This document shows, piece after piece, positions 1 to 8,898 of a stretch of DNA of 64,000 bases. The notes beneath the pieces were generated by a model that had not been told where the DNA came from, ran no database searches, and worked only from the letters and a program-made list of their open reading frames with translations. The DNA lies in contig NZ_QGGO01000023.1 of the NCBI RefSeq assembly GCF_003148625.1, positions 1 to 64,000 of the forward strand. The letters run 5' to 3'. The position numbers were made by a program, and so were the translations under genes. The DNA comes from Arcicella aurantiaca. Lineage in GTDB: Bacteria; Bacteroidota; Bacteroidia; Cytophagales; Spirosomataceae. The first letter of the stretch is position 1. Every line of letters starts with the position of its first letter.

Positions 1-2079
1 AATGCGTGTTTAGCTACCACAACAGTAACTTTAACTGAACCAAATACTTTAACACTTTCGGCTACGCCTACAAATCTGACTTGTAAAACAAATGCTTCGG
101 GACAAATTGCTTTAACCGCATCAGGTGGAACAACTGCTTATTCATACTCGACTGATGGAACGAATTTCCAGAGTAGCAATACTTTCACAAGTCTTTCAGC
201 AGGGGCTTATACCTTGACAGTTAAAGATGCTAATGCGTGTTTAGCTACCACAACAGTAACTTTAACCGAACCAAATACTTTAACACTCTCAGCAACACCT
301 ACAAATCTGACTTGTAAAACAAATGCTTCGGGGCAAATTGCTTTAACCGCAACAGGAGGAACAACTGCTTATACATACTCGATTGATGGAACGAACTTCC
401 AAAGTAGTAATACATTCACAGGACTTTCAGCAGGGGCTTATACATTAACGGTGAAAGATGCTAATGCGTGTTTAGCAACTACGACCGTAACTTTAACTGA
501 ACCTGCTGTTTTAACAATCTCGGCAACGCCTACAAATCTGACTTGTAAAACAAATGCGTCGGGACAAATAGCTTTAACCGCAACAGGGGGAACATCAGCT
601 TATACCTATTCTAAAGATGGAACGAATTTCCAAAGTAGTAATACATTCACAGGACTTTCAGCAGGGGCTTATACATTAACTGTTAAAGATGCTAATGCGT
701 GTTTAGCAACAACTACCGTAACTTTAACGGAATCAAATACCCTGACTTTATCAGCTAATCAGGTTAATTTAACGTGTAAATCAAATGCGTCGGGACAAAT
801 AACTTTAACTGCTTCGGGAGGAACAACGGCTTATTCGTACTCTATTGATGGTACTAACTTCCAAGCTTCAAATACCTTCACAGGGCTTTCAGCAGGGGCT
901 TATACATTAACCGTAAAAGATGCTAATGCGTGTTTAGCAACTACGACCGTAACTTTAACTGAACCAAATACGCTTACTTTATCAGCGAGTCAGGTTAATT
1001 TAACTTGTAAAGCAAATAATTCGGGAAAAATAACATTAACCGCTTCGGGTGGAACTTCGGCTTATTCTTATTCTATTGACGGAACGAACTTCCAAAGTTC
1101 AAATAGCTTTACAGGTCTTTCAGCAGGGGCTTATACATTGACCGTTAAAGATGCTAATGCGTGTTTAGCAACTACGACCGTAACTTTAACTGAACCAAAT
1201 ACTTTAACACTCTCAGCAACACCTACAAATCTGACTTGTAAAACAAATGCGTCGGGACAAATAGCTTTAACCGCAACAGGAGGAACAACTGCTTATACCT
1301 ATTCAATTGATGGAACGAATTTCCAAACTTCAAATTCCTTCACAGGACTTTCAGCAGGTAATTATACATTGACCGTAAAAGATGCTAATGTTTGTTTAGC
1401 CACCACAACTGTAACTTTAACCGAACCAAATACCCTGACTTTATCAGCCAATCAGGTTAATTTAACGTGCAAGGGGAATAATTCGGGACAAATAGCTTTA
1501 ACCGCAACAGGAGGAACAACTGCCTATTCATACTCAATTGATGGAACGAATTTCCAAAGTAGCAATACATTCACAGGACTTTCGGCAGGGGCTTATACCT
1601 TGACAGTTAAAGATGCCAATGCTTGTTTAGCTACCACAACAGTAATTTTAACTGAACCTGCTGTTTTAGGTCTAAGCGAAACTCATACTAACTTAACTTG
1701 TAAAGCAAATAATTCGGGACAAATTGCTTTAACGGCAACAGGAGGAACAACTGCTTATACATACTCAATTGATGGAACGAATTTCCAGAGTAGTAATACA
1801 TTCACAGGACTTTCAGCAGGTAATTATACATTAACGGTGAAAGATGCTAATGTTTGTTTAGCTACTACAACAGTAACTTTAACTGAACCTGCTGTTTTAG
1901 GTCTAAGCGAAACTCATACTAACTTAACTTGTAAAGCAAATAATTCGGGACAAATTGCTTTAACCGCAACAGGAGGAACAACTGCTTATACATACTCAAT
2001 TGATGGAACGAATTTCCAAAGTGGGAATACTTTTACAGGACTTTCAGCAGGGGCTTATACCTTGACAGTGAAAGATGCC
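1..2079 (+). repeat. Nine tandem 231-bp coding repeats
   Basis: Units begin with AATGCNTGTTTAGC at about 1, 232, 463, 694, 925, 1156, 1387, 1618 and 1849, an exact 231-bp (77-codon) period. A partial tenth unit starts at 2080. Neighbouring units differ by few substitutions, many of them silent, so the array should recombine easily and may be collapsed or expanded in an assembly. Confidence 0.9.
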
Positions 2080-4530
2080 AATGCGTGTTTAGCAACTACG
2101 ACGGCTATTATTGCTGATGGGAAAAATGTTTTAGCTCCAAGTGTTTCGGGAGATATTTCTGTTTGTTTGGGCAGTTCGCTTTCATTATCAAATATTACTT
2201 TTGATAATACCAATAAATTACTTTGGTATGCCAATAATGTCCTTATTTCGGCACCATTGGCAAATGTTATTGGTAAAATGACTTATACTGTTAGTCAACT
2301 TTCGCCAGAAGGTTGTGAAAGTGCAAAGACTTCTGTAAATATTATCGTTAGTGATTGTACACCAGCCGTTTTTGACCTTGCTTTGCGTAAAACTATTGCT
2401 GACACAAACAGAACTTACAAGCCTAATGATATTATAACTTTCAATGTTACCATCTTCAATCAGGGTGATGTAAAAGCGTACAATATTGATGTCATTGATT
2501 ATATTCCACAAGGATTATCGTTCATTAGTAATAATAGTAAATGGACTCAAAGTGATGGAAATGCCATCAATAGAATTGACAGTTTATCAGCAAAAGATAG
2601 CCTAAATTTGAAAATTTCATTACGGGTAAATGCTGATGCTCAGAATGGAAATTTATTAAATAAAGCTGAAATATTTGGAGCTGATTTAGACAAATCGGGT
2701 AAAATTCACGTCACTTCGGATATTGATAGTCGCTTTGATAAAAATCCGAATAATGATATTGGAGGGAAAGAAAACTCGCCAACTGATAATGTTATCTGGG
2801 GTGATGGCGATGGAAGATATGACGTTGTTCGAGGCATTGACCCGAAACATGATGAAGACGATGAAGACCCTGCTCAAATTACTGTTTTTGATAGTGGTTG
2901 CTTTGACTTAGCATTGCGTAAACAGCTTATTTCAAGCCCAGTAACGGCGATGTATTTACCAAATGATTCATTGCGTTTTGAAATAACGGTCTTTAATCAA
3001 TGTAAAACTCAAAAGGCTTATAATATTGATGTAGTCGATTATCTTCCGAAAGAAACTACATTAGTAAAAACTACAACCATCAATCAGCGATGGATTTCTT
3101 CGATTGATACGTTATTTTCAATCAATAAAACGATTATTTCAATTGATACCAACGCCGTAACTCGGATTGATAGTTTAGCAGGTGGCGATAGTACCAAATT
3201 TGAAATTACGCTTAAAGTAAAACCAAATACTTTACCAGGTGCTTATGTCAATAAAGCTGAGATTTTCAAAACGTCGCTTGATAAAGCAGGAAAGTATATC
3301 GTAACAAACGATAGAGATAGTCGTTTCGATAAAAATCCAAATAATGATATTGGTGGAAAAGAAAACTCGCCAAGTGATGACGTAATTTTGGGCGATGGCG
3401 ATGGAAAATACGATGTTGTAGGTGGCATTGACCCTAAACATGATGAAGACGACGAAGACCCTGCCATGTTCGTAATTGGCAGTATTGATTGTTTGGTTGC
3501 CTCAGTAGATTCTGTGCAAGGAAATAAATGGTTTAATTTGTATGATAAATATGGCAGGCTTTATGCTTCTGTTAATCCGAATGGTCAAAATTTAGGAAAA
3601 GTAACCTTACAAATTAGACATTATGGCAATGGTGCTTCAAAAATTCCTGTTACCTCATTTGGGACTCAATTAATGAGCCGTTATTATGACATCAAAAGCT
3701 CATTGAAAGACTCTTTTGATGTTGCCGTTTCAGTAAGAACATATTACTTAAATACCGAACTGAACGATTATAAAAAAGCAACAAATTTACCATTACTCAC
3801 CATTAATGACTTTAATATTGTTCATTATGAAGGAGTTAGAGAAAACTGTGGATTTGAAGATAATGATAATTTTACAAGCGGACGAAGCGAAGTTCTTTAC
3901 AAAAATATCATTGGACAAACCTTCACGAATGAAAGTTTTTATTTACAATTTAATCTAACACATTTCTCTGAACTCGGAGCAACGGCAAATAAATATGCAA
4001 CAACCCTTGTGTATGATGTAAATAAAAGAGACGAAAAATCTGCCATTGTTAATTGGAAAACGGATGTTGAAATACGTAGCAATTATTATATCGTAGAAAG
4101 AAGTAACGACTGCGTACATTTTGAAGAAATAGGCAGAGTAACGGCAGTTGGTACAGGAAATGCTTATGAGTTTGTTGACCATTTCCCGATGGGTGGTATA
4201 AATTGTTACAGAATTATATACGTCGATAAAGATGGTACTCGTAAGGTTTTTGACCCGAAACAAGTTGAATTTGACAATCTGATTCAATGTTCAGTCTTTC
4301 CAAACCCACTTGTGAGTTTTCCAGATTTTGATTTATACTTTAAAAATATTGAAGCCAAAGAAATCAAAATTTACAATGTACTCGGACAAAATATCAGTTT
4401 TGATTATAGCATAAAAGAAACAGGATTGTATAAAATCAGTACCATGACACCTTTGCATCACACTGGAATTGTAGTTATTTATGATGATAAAGGAAATCGT
4501 TGTGTTGTAAAAGTGGCGTCAAAATATTAA
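1..4530 (+). CDS. Giant secreted adhesin, SprB-type repeats, DUF11 domains and T9SS C-terminal domain (5' partial)
   Basis: The frame is open from the first base, so the start and signal peptide lie outside the window; 1509 residues are visible. Residues 1 to about 700 are nine near-identical 77-residue SprB-like repeats, each with one conserved NLTCK cysteine and a GLSAGAYTLTVKDANAC turn. Two DUF11-type beta-sandwich domains follow (about 780-900 and 970-1100). Each ends in an acidic linker with DKNPNNDIGGKENSP and GDGDG, which look like calcium-binding loops. The last 80 residues (VFPNP, then KIYNVLGQ) are a type IX secretion sorting domain. The role inferred from the family is a surface adhesin for gliding or attachment; the ligand is unknown. 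Confidence 0.85.
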   Translation, partial: NACLATTTVTLTEPNTLTLSATPTNLTCKTNASGQIALTASGGTTAYSYSTDGTNFQSSNTFTSLSAGAYTLTVKDANACLATTTVTLTEPNTLTLSATPTNLTCKTNASGQIALTATGGTTAYTYSIDGTNFQSSNTFTGLSAGAYTLTVKDANACLATTTVTLTEPAVLTISATPTNLTCKTNASGQIALTATGGTSAYTYSKDGTNFQSSNTFTGLSAGAYTLTVKDANACLATTTVTLTESNTLTLSANQVNLTCKSNASGQITLTASGGTTAYSYSIDGTNFQASNTFTGLSAGAYTLTVKDANACLATTTVTLTEPNTLTLSASQVNLTCKANNSGKITLTASGGTSAYSYSIDGTNFQSSNSFTGLSAGAYTLTVKDANACLATTTVTLTEPNTLTLSATPTNLTCKTNASGQIALTATGGTTAYTYSIDGTNFQTSNSFTGLSAGNYTLTVKDANVCLATTTVTLTEPNTLTLSANQVNLTCKGNNSGQIALTATGGTTAYSYSIDGTNFQSSNTFTGLSAGAYTLTVKDANACLATTTVILTEPAVLGLSETHTNLTCKANNSGQIALTATGGTTAYTYSIDGTNFQSSNTFTGLSAGNYTLTVKDANVCLATTTVTLTEPAVLGLSETHTNLTCKANNSGQIALTATGGTTAYTYSIDGTNFQSGNTFTGLSAGAYTLTVKDANACLATTTAIIADGKNVLAPSVSGDISVCLGSSLSLSNITFDNTNKLLWYANNVLISAPLANVIGKMTYTVSQLSPEGCESAKTSVNIIVSDCTPAVFDLALRKTIADTNRTYKPNDIITFNVTIFNQGDVKAYNIDVIDYIPQGLSFISNNSKWTQSDGNAINRIDSLSAKDSLNLKISLRVNADAQNGNLLNKAEIFGADLDKSGKIHVTSDIDSRFDKNPNNDIGGKENSPTDNVIWGDGDGRYDVVRGIDPKHDEDDEDPAQITVFDSGCFDLALRKQLISSPVTAMYLPNDSLRFEITVFNQCKTQKAYNIDVVDYLPKETTLVKTTTINQRWISSIDTLFSINKTIISIDTNAVTRIDSLAGGDSTKFEITLKVKPNTLPGAYVNKAEIFKTSLDKAGKYIVTNDRDSRFDKNPNNDIGGKENSPSDDVILGDGDGKYDVVGGIDPKHDEDDEDPAMFVIGSIDCLVASVDSVQGNKWFNLYDKYGRLYASVNPNGQNLGKVTLQIRHYGNGASKIPVTSFGTQLMSRYYDIKSSLKDSFDVAVSVRTYYLNTELNDYKKATNLPLLTINDFNIVHYEGVRENCGFEDNDNFTSGRSEVLYKNIIGQTFTNESFYLQFNLTHFSELGATANKYATTLVYDVNKRDEKSAIVNWKTDVEIRSNYYIVERSNDCVHFEEIGRVTAVGTGNAYEFVDHFPMGGINCYRIIYVDKDGTRKVFDPKQVEFDNLIQCSVFPNPLVSFPDFDLYFKNIEAKEIKIYNVLGQNISFDYSIKETGLYKISTMTPLHHTGIVVIYDDKGNRCVVKVASKY

Positions 4531-4541
4531 AAACAAATTGG

Positions 4542-4586
4542 AATTACCCAAATCGTTGTTTCTTAGAAATGCTGATTTGGGTAATT
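4542..4586 (+). terminator. Hairpin between adhesin and outer-membrane protein gene
   Basis: Perfect 13-bp arms, AATTACCCAAATC and GATTTGGGTAATT, are separated by 19 bases just after the adhesin stop. There is no T-tract after it, so it may be an mRNA 3'-end or processing hairpin rather than a classical terminator. Confidence 0.4.
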
Positions 4587-4601
4587 GCCAAGCTATCATT
4601 T

Positions 4602-5564
4602 ATGAAAAAAAATATTCTCTTATTTTTATTTTTTATACAACTAAGTACATTCGCTCAACGTCAGAATTTAATACCTGCTTACAATCGTTTTGAAAAAAAC
4701 CTTTCCGTTGATTTAGGCTTCGGAACAGCTCACTATTTAGGAGATATTCATCCAGCAAATAATTTTTATTCTTATATTTCAACCGTTAGATGGAATATAA
4801 CTTCTGGCGTAACCTATCAATTTTCACCTCTTTTTTCTGCAAGACTTGGACTATCTTGGATTCGTATTTCTGCTGATGATTTTACTTTTGCAAGTAAAAA
4901 TATGGCAGCTAATCCAGCTTCAGACGCCTACGATTTACAGTTTTTACGAAATCTGCATTTTAGAAACGACCTAAAGGAAGCGTCTCTGGTTGGAACAATG
5001 AATTTGAAAAATGGATTTAGTAACCGTGTACGTAATCGTCCAGAAACGATGCCTTATTTATTAGCAGGAATTGCTCTTTTTAGTAGTTCTCCGCAAACAA
5101 GGGATAAATATAATGCAAGTACCAAACAACTTGGAGATTGGACTGATGTTAACATTGCCAACATAAAACAAAGCCTTAAATTGTGTATTCCCTTAGGTTT
5201 TGGCGTTAGAAAAAAGATTAGCAATAATTTCGACATTGCCGCAGAACTTGCTTACAGAATCACGGTTAGCGATGCTTTAGATGACATTGTGAACGTACCA
5301 TATCAACCAACATTAATTCCTTTTGAAAACCGCAGTACAGAAGTATTTAATGCTCGTACAGGAGAAAGCAGAGCTACAAATTTTAACATTATCAGTAATA
5401 GACAAGGTTTTTCAACTTATAATGGTACTGCCCAAAATTTGCCTCCAACCATTGGTTATCCGAATCCAACGCCTCAACGTGGAGAGGCAGGAAACGATGC
5501 TTATTGGACAACTAATTTTAAGATAAGATACTATTTTAACAAAAGGATTTTTTGTCCAAAATGA
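4602..5564 (+). CDS. Outer-membrane beta-barrel protein, DUF6089/PorG-like
   Basis: A 320-residue protein with a clear signal peptide (MKKNILLFLFFIQLSTFAQ). It then shows barrel-like alternation and the NLSVDLGFGTAHYLGDI opening typical of DUF6089 proteins, the family that contains the type IX secretion accessory protein PorG. The C-terminus ends in an aromatic strand (FKIRYYFNKRIF). I chose the ATG at 4602 because it begins the signal peptide; the frame stays open further upstream without a better start. It follows the T9SS-secreted adhesin by 71 bases in the same direction, which suits a role in secreting or anchoring it. The family call is by pattern only; another small outer-membrane barrel is possible. 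Confidence 0.7.
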   Translation: MKKNILLFLFFIQLSTFAQRQNLIPAYNRFEKNLSVDLGFGTAHYLGDIHPANNFYSYISTVRWNITSGVTYQFSPLFSARLGLSWIRISADDFTFASKNMAANPASDAYDLQFLRNLHFRNDLKEASLVGTMNLKNGFSNRVRNRPETMPYLLAGIALFSSSPQTRDKYNASTKQLGDWTDVNIANIKQSLKLCIPLGFGVRKKISNNFDIAAELAYRITVSDALDDIVNVPYQPTLIPFENRSTEVFNARTGESRATNFNIISNRQGFSTYNGTAQNLPPTIGYPNPTPQRGEAGNDAYWTTNFKIRYYFNKRIFCPK

Positions 5565-5689
5565 TGCTTGGATTATCTTGTCATAATTTCGCTAAATATT
5601 TCCATGTAAACTATTGCGTTGCCACCAAACTGTTACAGAACATCACACGTTACTTCATTGCTGCAATCTATCTCTGCCTTCTTTCCTAA

Positions 5690-5932
5690 TACTAAATTAA
5701 AAAAGTACGCATATCTGAGTCTCAACGGAAGTCGTCGTTTTGAACGCTACGGTTTATACACAAATTTATAGAATAGACTTCCTGCGAAAGTGTTTTATGA
5801 TTGAAAAATGGTATATTTTCGCTATTTGTAGCCGAAAAGATGTTGTTTTACGACTTAAAACACTTTCGCAGGAAGTCTAATAAAAAAGCCGTAGGCTTGA
5901 CCAATTTTGTAAGGGTGGGTTTTAACCCACCG
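5690..5932. repeat. Dispersed palindromic element family B, half copy carrying a nested family A element
   Basis: This stretch matches one arm of the elements at 29285-29535 and 47475-47845. It shares the blocks ACGGAAGTCGTC, ACGGTTTATACACAAAT, AGCCGTAGGCTTGACC and GGTGGGTTTTAACCCACCG. Between ATAGAAT and AATAAAAAAGCCG it is interrupted by the family A palindrome (5774-5879), which is absent from the other copies. No gene is seen in the rest of 5565-6064 apart from the hairpin at 6002. Confidence 0.8.
5774..5879. repeat. Family A palindromic element, copy 1 (106 bp)
   Basis: Perfect 24-bp terminal inverted repeats starting TAGACTTCCTGCGAAAG flank a 58-bp centre. Minimal 53-bp copies of the same element lie at 29587 and 52883, and a single arm at 48213. 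This copy sits inside a family B element, so it arrived later. Confidence 0.85.
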
Positions 5933-6001
5933 AAAAAGAAAATGGAAGTATATACTTAATGTCGCAAGTTAAATTTGAGTTGAAAAAAGTTAGGTTGAAA
6001 C

Positions 6002-6035
6002 AAAAATGCGATTCATGTTTTTGAGTCGCATTTTT
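6002..6035 (+). terminator. Rho-independent terminator-like hairpin
   Basis: AAAAATGCGA and TCGCATTTTT form the stem, followed by a T-run. It lies just upstream of the next gene and would stop readthrough from the repeat-bearing region. Confidence 0.6.
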
Positions 6036-6064
6036 TATAATTTAGATGGAACGTTGAGCAAAAT

Positions 6065-7462
6065 ATGAATCTAATTCTCAAAATATTATTTCTGTTACTG
6101 GTTTATTCCGTGAGTTTTTCACAGAATAGCAATAAGATACATTTCAAAAATATCTCCGTAAAAGAAGGCTTATCTTTTCCCGCAATCAATTGTATTTTGC
6201 AAGATAAAAATGGTTTTATGTGGGTCGGAACGGAAGTTGGACTCAATAAATATAACAGCCAAAGATTCAACACTTTCTACAATAATCCAGCCGATAGCAC
6301 AAGTATTTCTAATGATAATATTAGTTCTCTTTTTCAGGATTCCAGACAAAATATTTGGGTCGGTACACTAACAGGTTTGAACATTTACAACCATAAAAAT
6401 TCAAGTTTTAGAAAGTTTCAAGAAAAGGCACTCAACACTAAGAAAATTGTAGCCATTGCAGGAAATATTGGCTCAAAAGTATGGGCATTAACGCATGAAG
6501 AACTTGTTTGTATTAATCAAAAATTCAACATTGAACAACAACTAAAACTCAATTCTTTATCTACCGAAACAGGGCTAACAGCTTGGAGTGCAGCCAAATT
6601 TGACAAAAAGGGAAATCTATGGCTTAGTACAAATAAAGGAGTCCGTTTGTTTGACCCAAAAGCAAAAAAACTCACAAATCCGCTGAATGACCAAATTAAT
6701 ATTACCATCACAACGGTAGATTTTTATTCCAATATTTATTTTGATAGCATCGGAAATTTATGGGTTGGATTACGTGGCAACGGCGTAAAATATTACTCTT
6801 TTATCGAAAAGAAATGGACTTTTATTGATGGAATAAGCTCAAAATATATCAACGGAATTTATGAAGATGGCGACAAAAATATCTGGATTTGTACGGGTAG
6901 AAATGGGCTAAACATTTACAATCCTAAAACGCATAAAGTTGAAATTATCAAATATGCAGAAATGCCCGAAAGTAATCTTATGTCAAACTCAATTTCGTGT
7001 ATTTATGGAGACTCAAAAGGCGGTATTTGGTTAGGGACTTTCAATAGTGGGCTTTTGTATTATTATCAGCATCAATTGAAATTCAATCTCTATTATTCAA
7101 AAGGGCAAATTAGCGGAATTAGCAGTAATTATATCACTTCTTTTGCCAATGACAAACGAAATAATGTCTGGATTGGAGTAGGAGAGGAAGGACTTTTATA
7201 TTTTGATAGACAAAAAAGAAGTTTCAAAAAAGTAAATCCAAATGTCAAGAAATTTAAGACCGTTGCCGAACTCAAAGAAAACTTTTACATTTTGAGTTTA
7301 CATCTTTCTAAAGATGAAAAACACCTTTTTGTAGGGACACTCACAGGTTTATTTGATTACGATATTGTCTCAAATAAATGGTATTTCTACCAAAATAACC
7401 GCTTTGTTTCTGGGCATTTACAAGGTGGTTACATCAATTCGATGGTCAGTGATGGGCTATGA
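6065..7462 (+). pseudogene. Two-component-type propeller sensor, 5' fragment
   Basis: A signal peptide (MNLILKILFLLLVYSVSFSQ) is followed by about eight propeller repeats of the Reg_prop type (GFMWVGTEVGLNKYN, NIWVGTLTGLNIYN, NLWLSTNKGVRLFD, GIWLGTFNSGLLYYY, NVWIGVGEEGLLYFD). Family members run on to a second set of repeats, a Y_Y_Y domain, a membrane helix and a kinase or DNA-binding output. Here the frame ends at 465 residues, just after NSMVSDGL, where a further repeat would be expected. The next bases are sulfatase sequence in another frame. It would be a secreted ligand-binding stub without output. A deletion is the simplest explanation; a misassembly is the alternative. Confidence 0.8.
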
Positions 7463-8354
7463 AGACAAAAAAGGACATCCTTACAAAAAAATGTTTCCAC
7501 CTTTACCAATGATGGAAAACGATAAAATTGCTTCTACCAATGTTGACCAAGCCGTCATGACCAAAGACTACACAAACAAAGCAATTGATTTTATCGACAA
7601 AAATAAGAATAAGCCGTTTTTCTTATATTATGCACCAAATTTCCCTCACGTTCCTTTGTATGCAAGCAATGATTTTAAGGGAAAAAGCAAACGTGGACTT
7701 TATGGAGATGTTGTAGAAGAATTGGATTGGAGCGTTGGAAAAATTCTTGATTATCTGAAAGCCAATAATTTAGACAAAAATACTTTGGTGATTTTCACAA
7801 GTGACAATGGCCCTTGGTTAACAGAAGGAATTGAAGGCGGTTCGGCGGGTTTACTCCGTAATGGAAAAGGAACTTGTTGGGAAGGCGGTATGCGTGTACC
7901 TTTTATTGCACAATGGAATGGCGTAATAAAACCGAGCCAAGTTATTCCTTCAATGGCTTCTACGATGGATTTATACACCACAATTATAAATCTTGCAAAA
8001 GGAACTGTGCCAACAGATAGAATTATTGACGGAAAAGATATTATGCCATTACTCACAAACCAAACAGATAAAGTAGGCGATGAACTTTTCTATTATGACG
8101 CCAATCAATTATTTGCCGTAAGAAAAGGGGCTTGGAAATTACACTTAAAATCTGTTGAAACAGGTTCGGGAGATATAATTCAATATTCACAACCAATGCT
8201 TTTTAATTTAGAAACTGACCCAAGCGAGAAATTCAATGTTGGGAAAGATAATCCCGAAATTGTTAAACAATTACGAGACATAGCCACACAACATCAGAAA
8301 ACGGTTGAGAAAAAGCATTATATTTTTGACGATATAAAACTGGGTAATAATTAA
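7452..8354 (+). pseudogene. Sulfatase, C-terminal two-thirds only
   Basis: About 300 residues from MGYEDKKGHPYKKMFPPLP onward match the arylsulfatase family. They include PFFLYYAPNFPHVPLYAS, the metal-site TSDNG, a GLLRNGKGTCWEGGMRVP loop and a typical C-terminal subdomain (QLFAVRKGAWKLHL). The N-terminal part is missing: signal peptide, first metal aspartates and the C-x-P-S-R formylglycine motif. It cannot be an active sulfatase. The homologous part begins exactly where the propeller fragment stops. A terminator hairpin follows at 8362. Confidence 0.8.
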
Positions 8355-8361
8355 TAAAATT

Positions 8362-8383
8362 GAGCTGCCTTTCGGGGCAGCTT
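8362..8383 (+). terminator. Terminator hairpin after sulfatase fragment
   Basis: AGCTGCC and GGCAGCT arms with a short TTTCGG loop, followed by TTCTCTC. It has a GC-rich stem but a weak T-tract. Confidence 0.55.
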
Positions 8384-8404
8384 TCTCTCATTAAAAACGC
8401 TACT

Positions 8405-8893
8405 ATGAAAAAAAGACTTTTACTTTCCGCTGTTAGTTTGTGCCTTTTTGCCTTATGTTTTGTTAGTTTCAAGAAAATAGAACAAGAGCCTCAAAAATTA
8501 AACATTCTTTGGATTACCAACGAAGATATGTCGCCCCAGCATTTAGGTTGTTATGGCGGAAAAGTAGCTAAAACCCCTAATATCGACCTATTAGCCAAAC
8601 AAGGTGTTCGTTATACCAATGGTGAGCTTTCGGAAAAATATTTAAGAGCAAAATGATGGAATAATCAAGAACAAGCTCCCAAAACACAAAAGCCAATAGT
8701 GGAAATTAAAGGCAATAAAGTAAATATTACTTGTGCGACCAGTGGCGTTTCTATCGGTTATAAAAAACATTCATTTGATAAATCGTGGAATGTTTATGTT
8801 AATCCATTCGGAATTTCTCAAGGAGATTCTCTTATTGTACAGGCTTTTAGAATTGGATTTGAAAAAAGTGATATTGTCAAAATAAAAAATTAA
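8405..8893 (+). pseudogene. Second sulfatase, internal deletion plus in-frame stop
   Basis: The first 75 codons are a normal sulfatase start: signal peptide, NILWITNEDMSPQHLGCYGG with metal-binding residues, then TPNIDLLAKQGVRYTN. The frame then jumps to NGELSEKYLRAK, meets a TGA at 8654, and continues in the same frame to 8893. That tail (VNITCATSGVSIGYKKHSF, then GDSLIVQAFRIGFEKSDI) resembles the C-terminal beta-sandwich that ends some heparan-type sulfatases. The whole catalytic middle, including C-x-P-S-R, is gone. Because both ends share one frame, the deletion was in frame and the TGA is a separate lesion. No function is expected. Confidence 0.75.
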
Positions 8894-8898
8894 TCTCA

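Noticed and set aside
2686-3467. Minus-strand frames opposite the DUF11 region
   Set aside because: They are antisense shadows of the adhesin and repeat twice only because the sense domains are duplicated.
7353-7451. Upstream extension of the sulfatase fragment
   Set aside because: These codons overlap the propeller gene out of frame and do not look like a sulfatase; homology starts at MGYEDKKGH.
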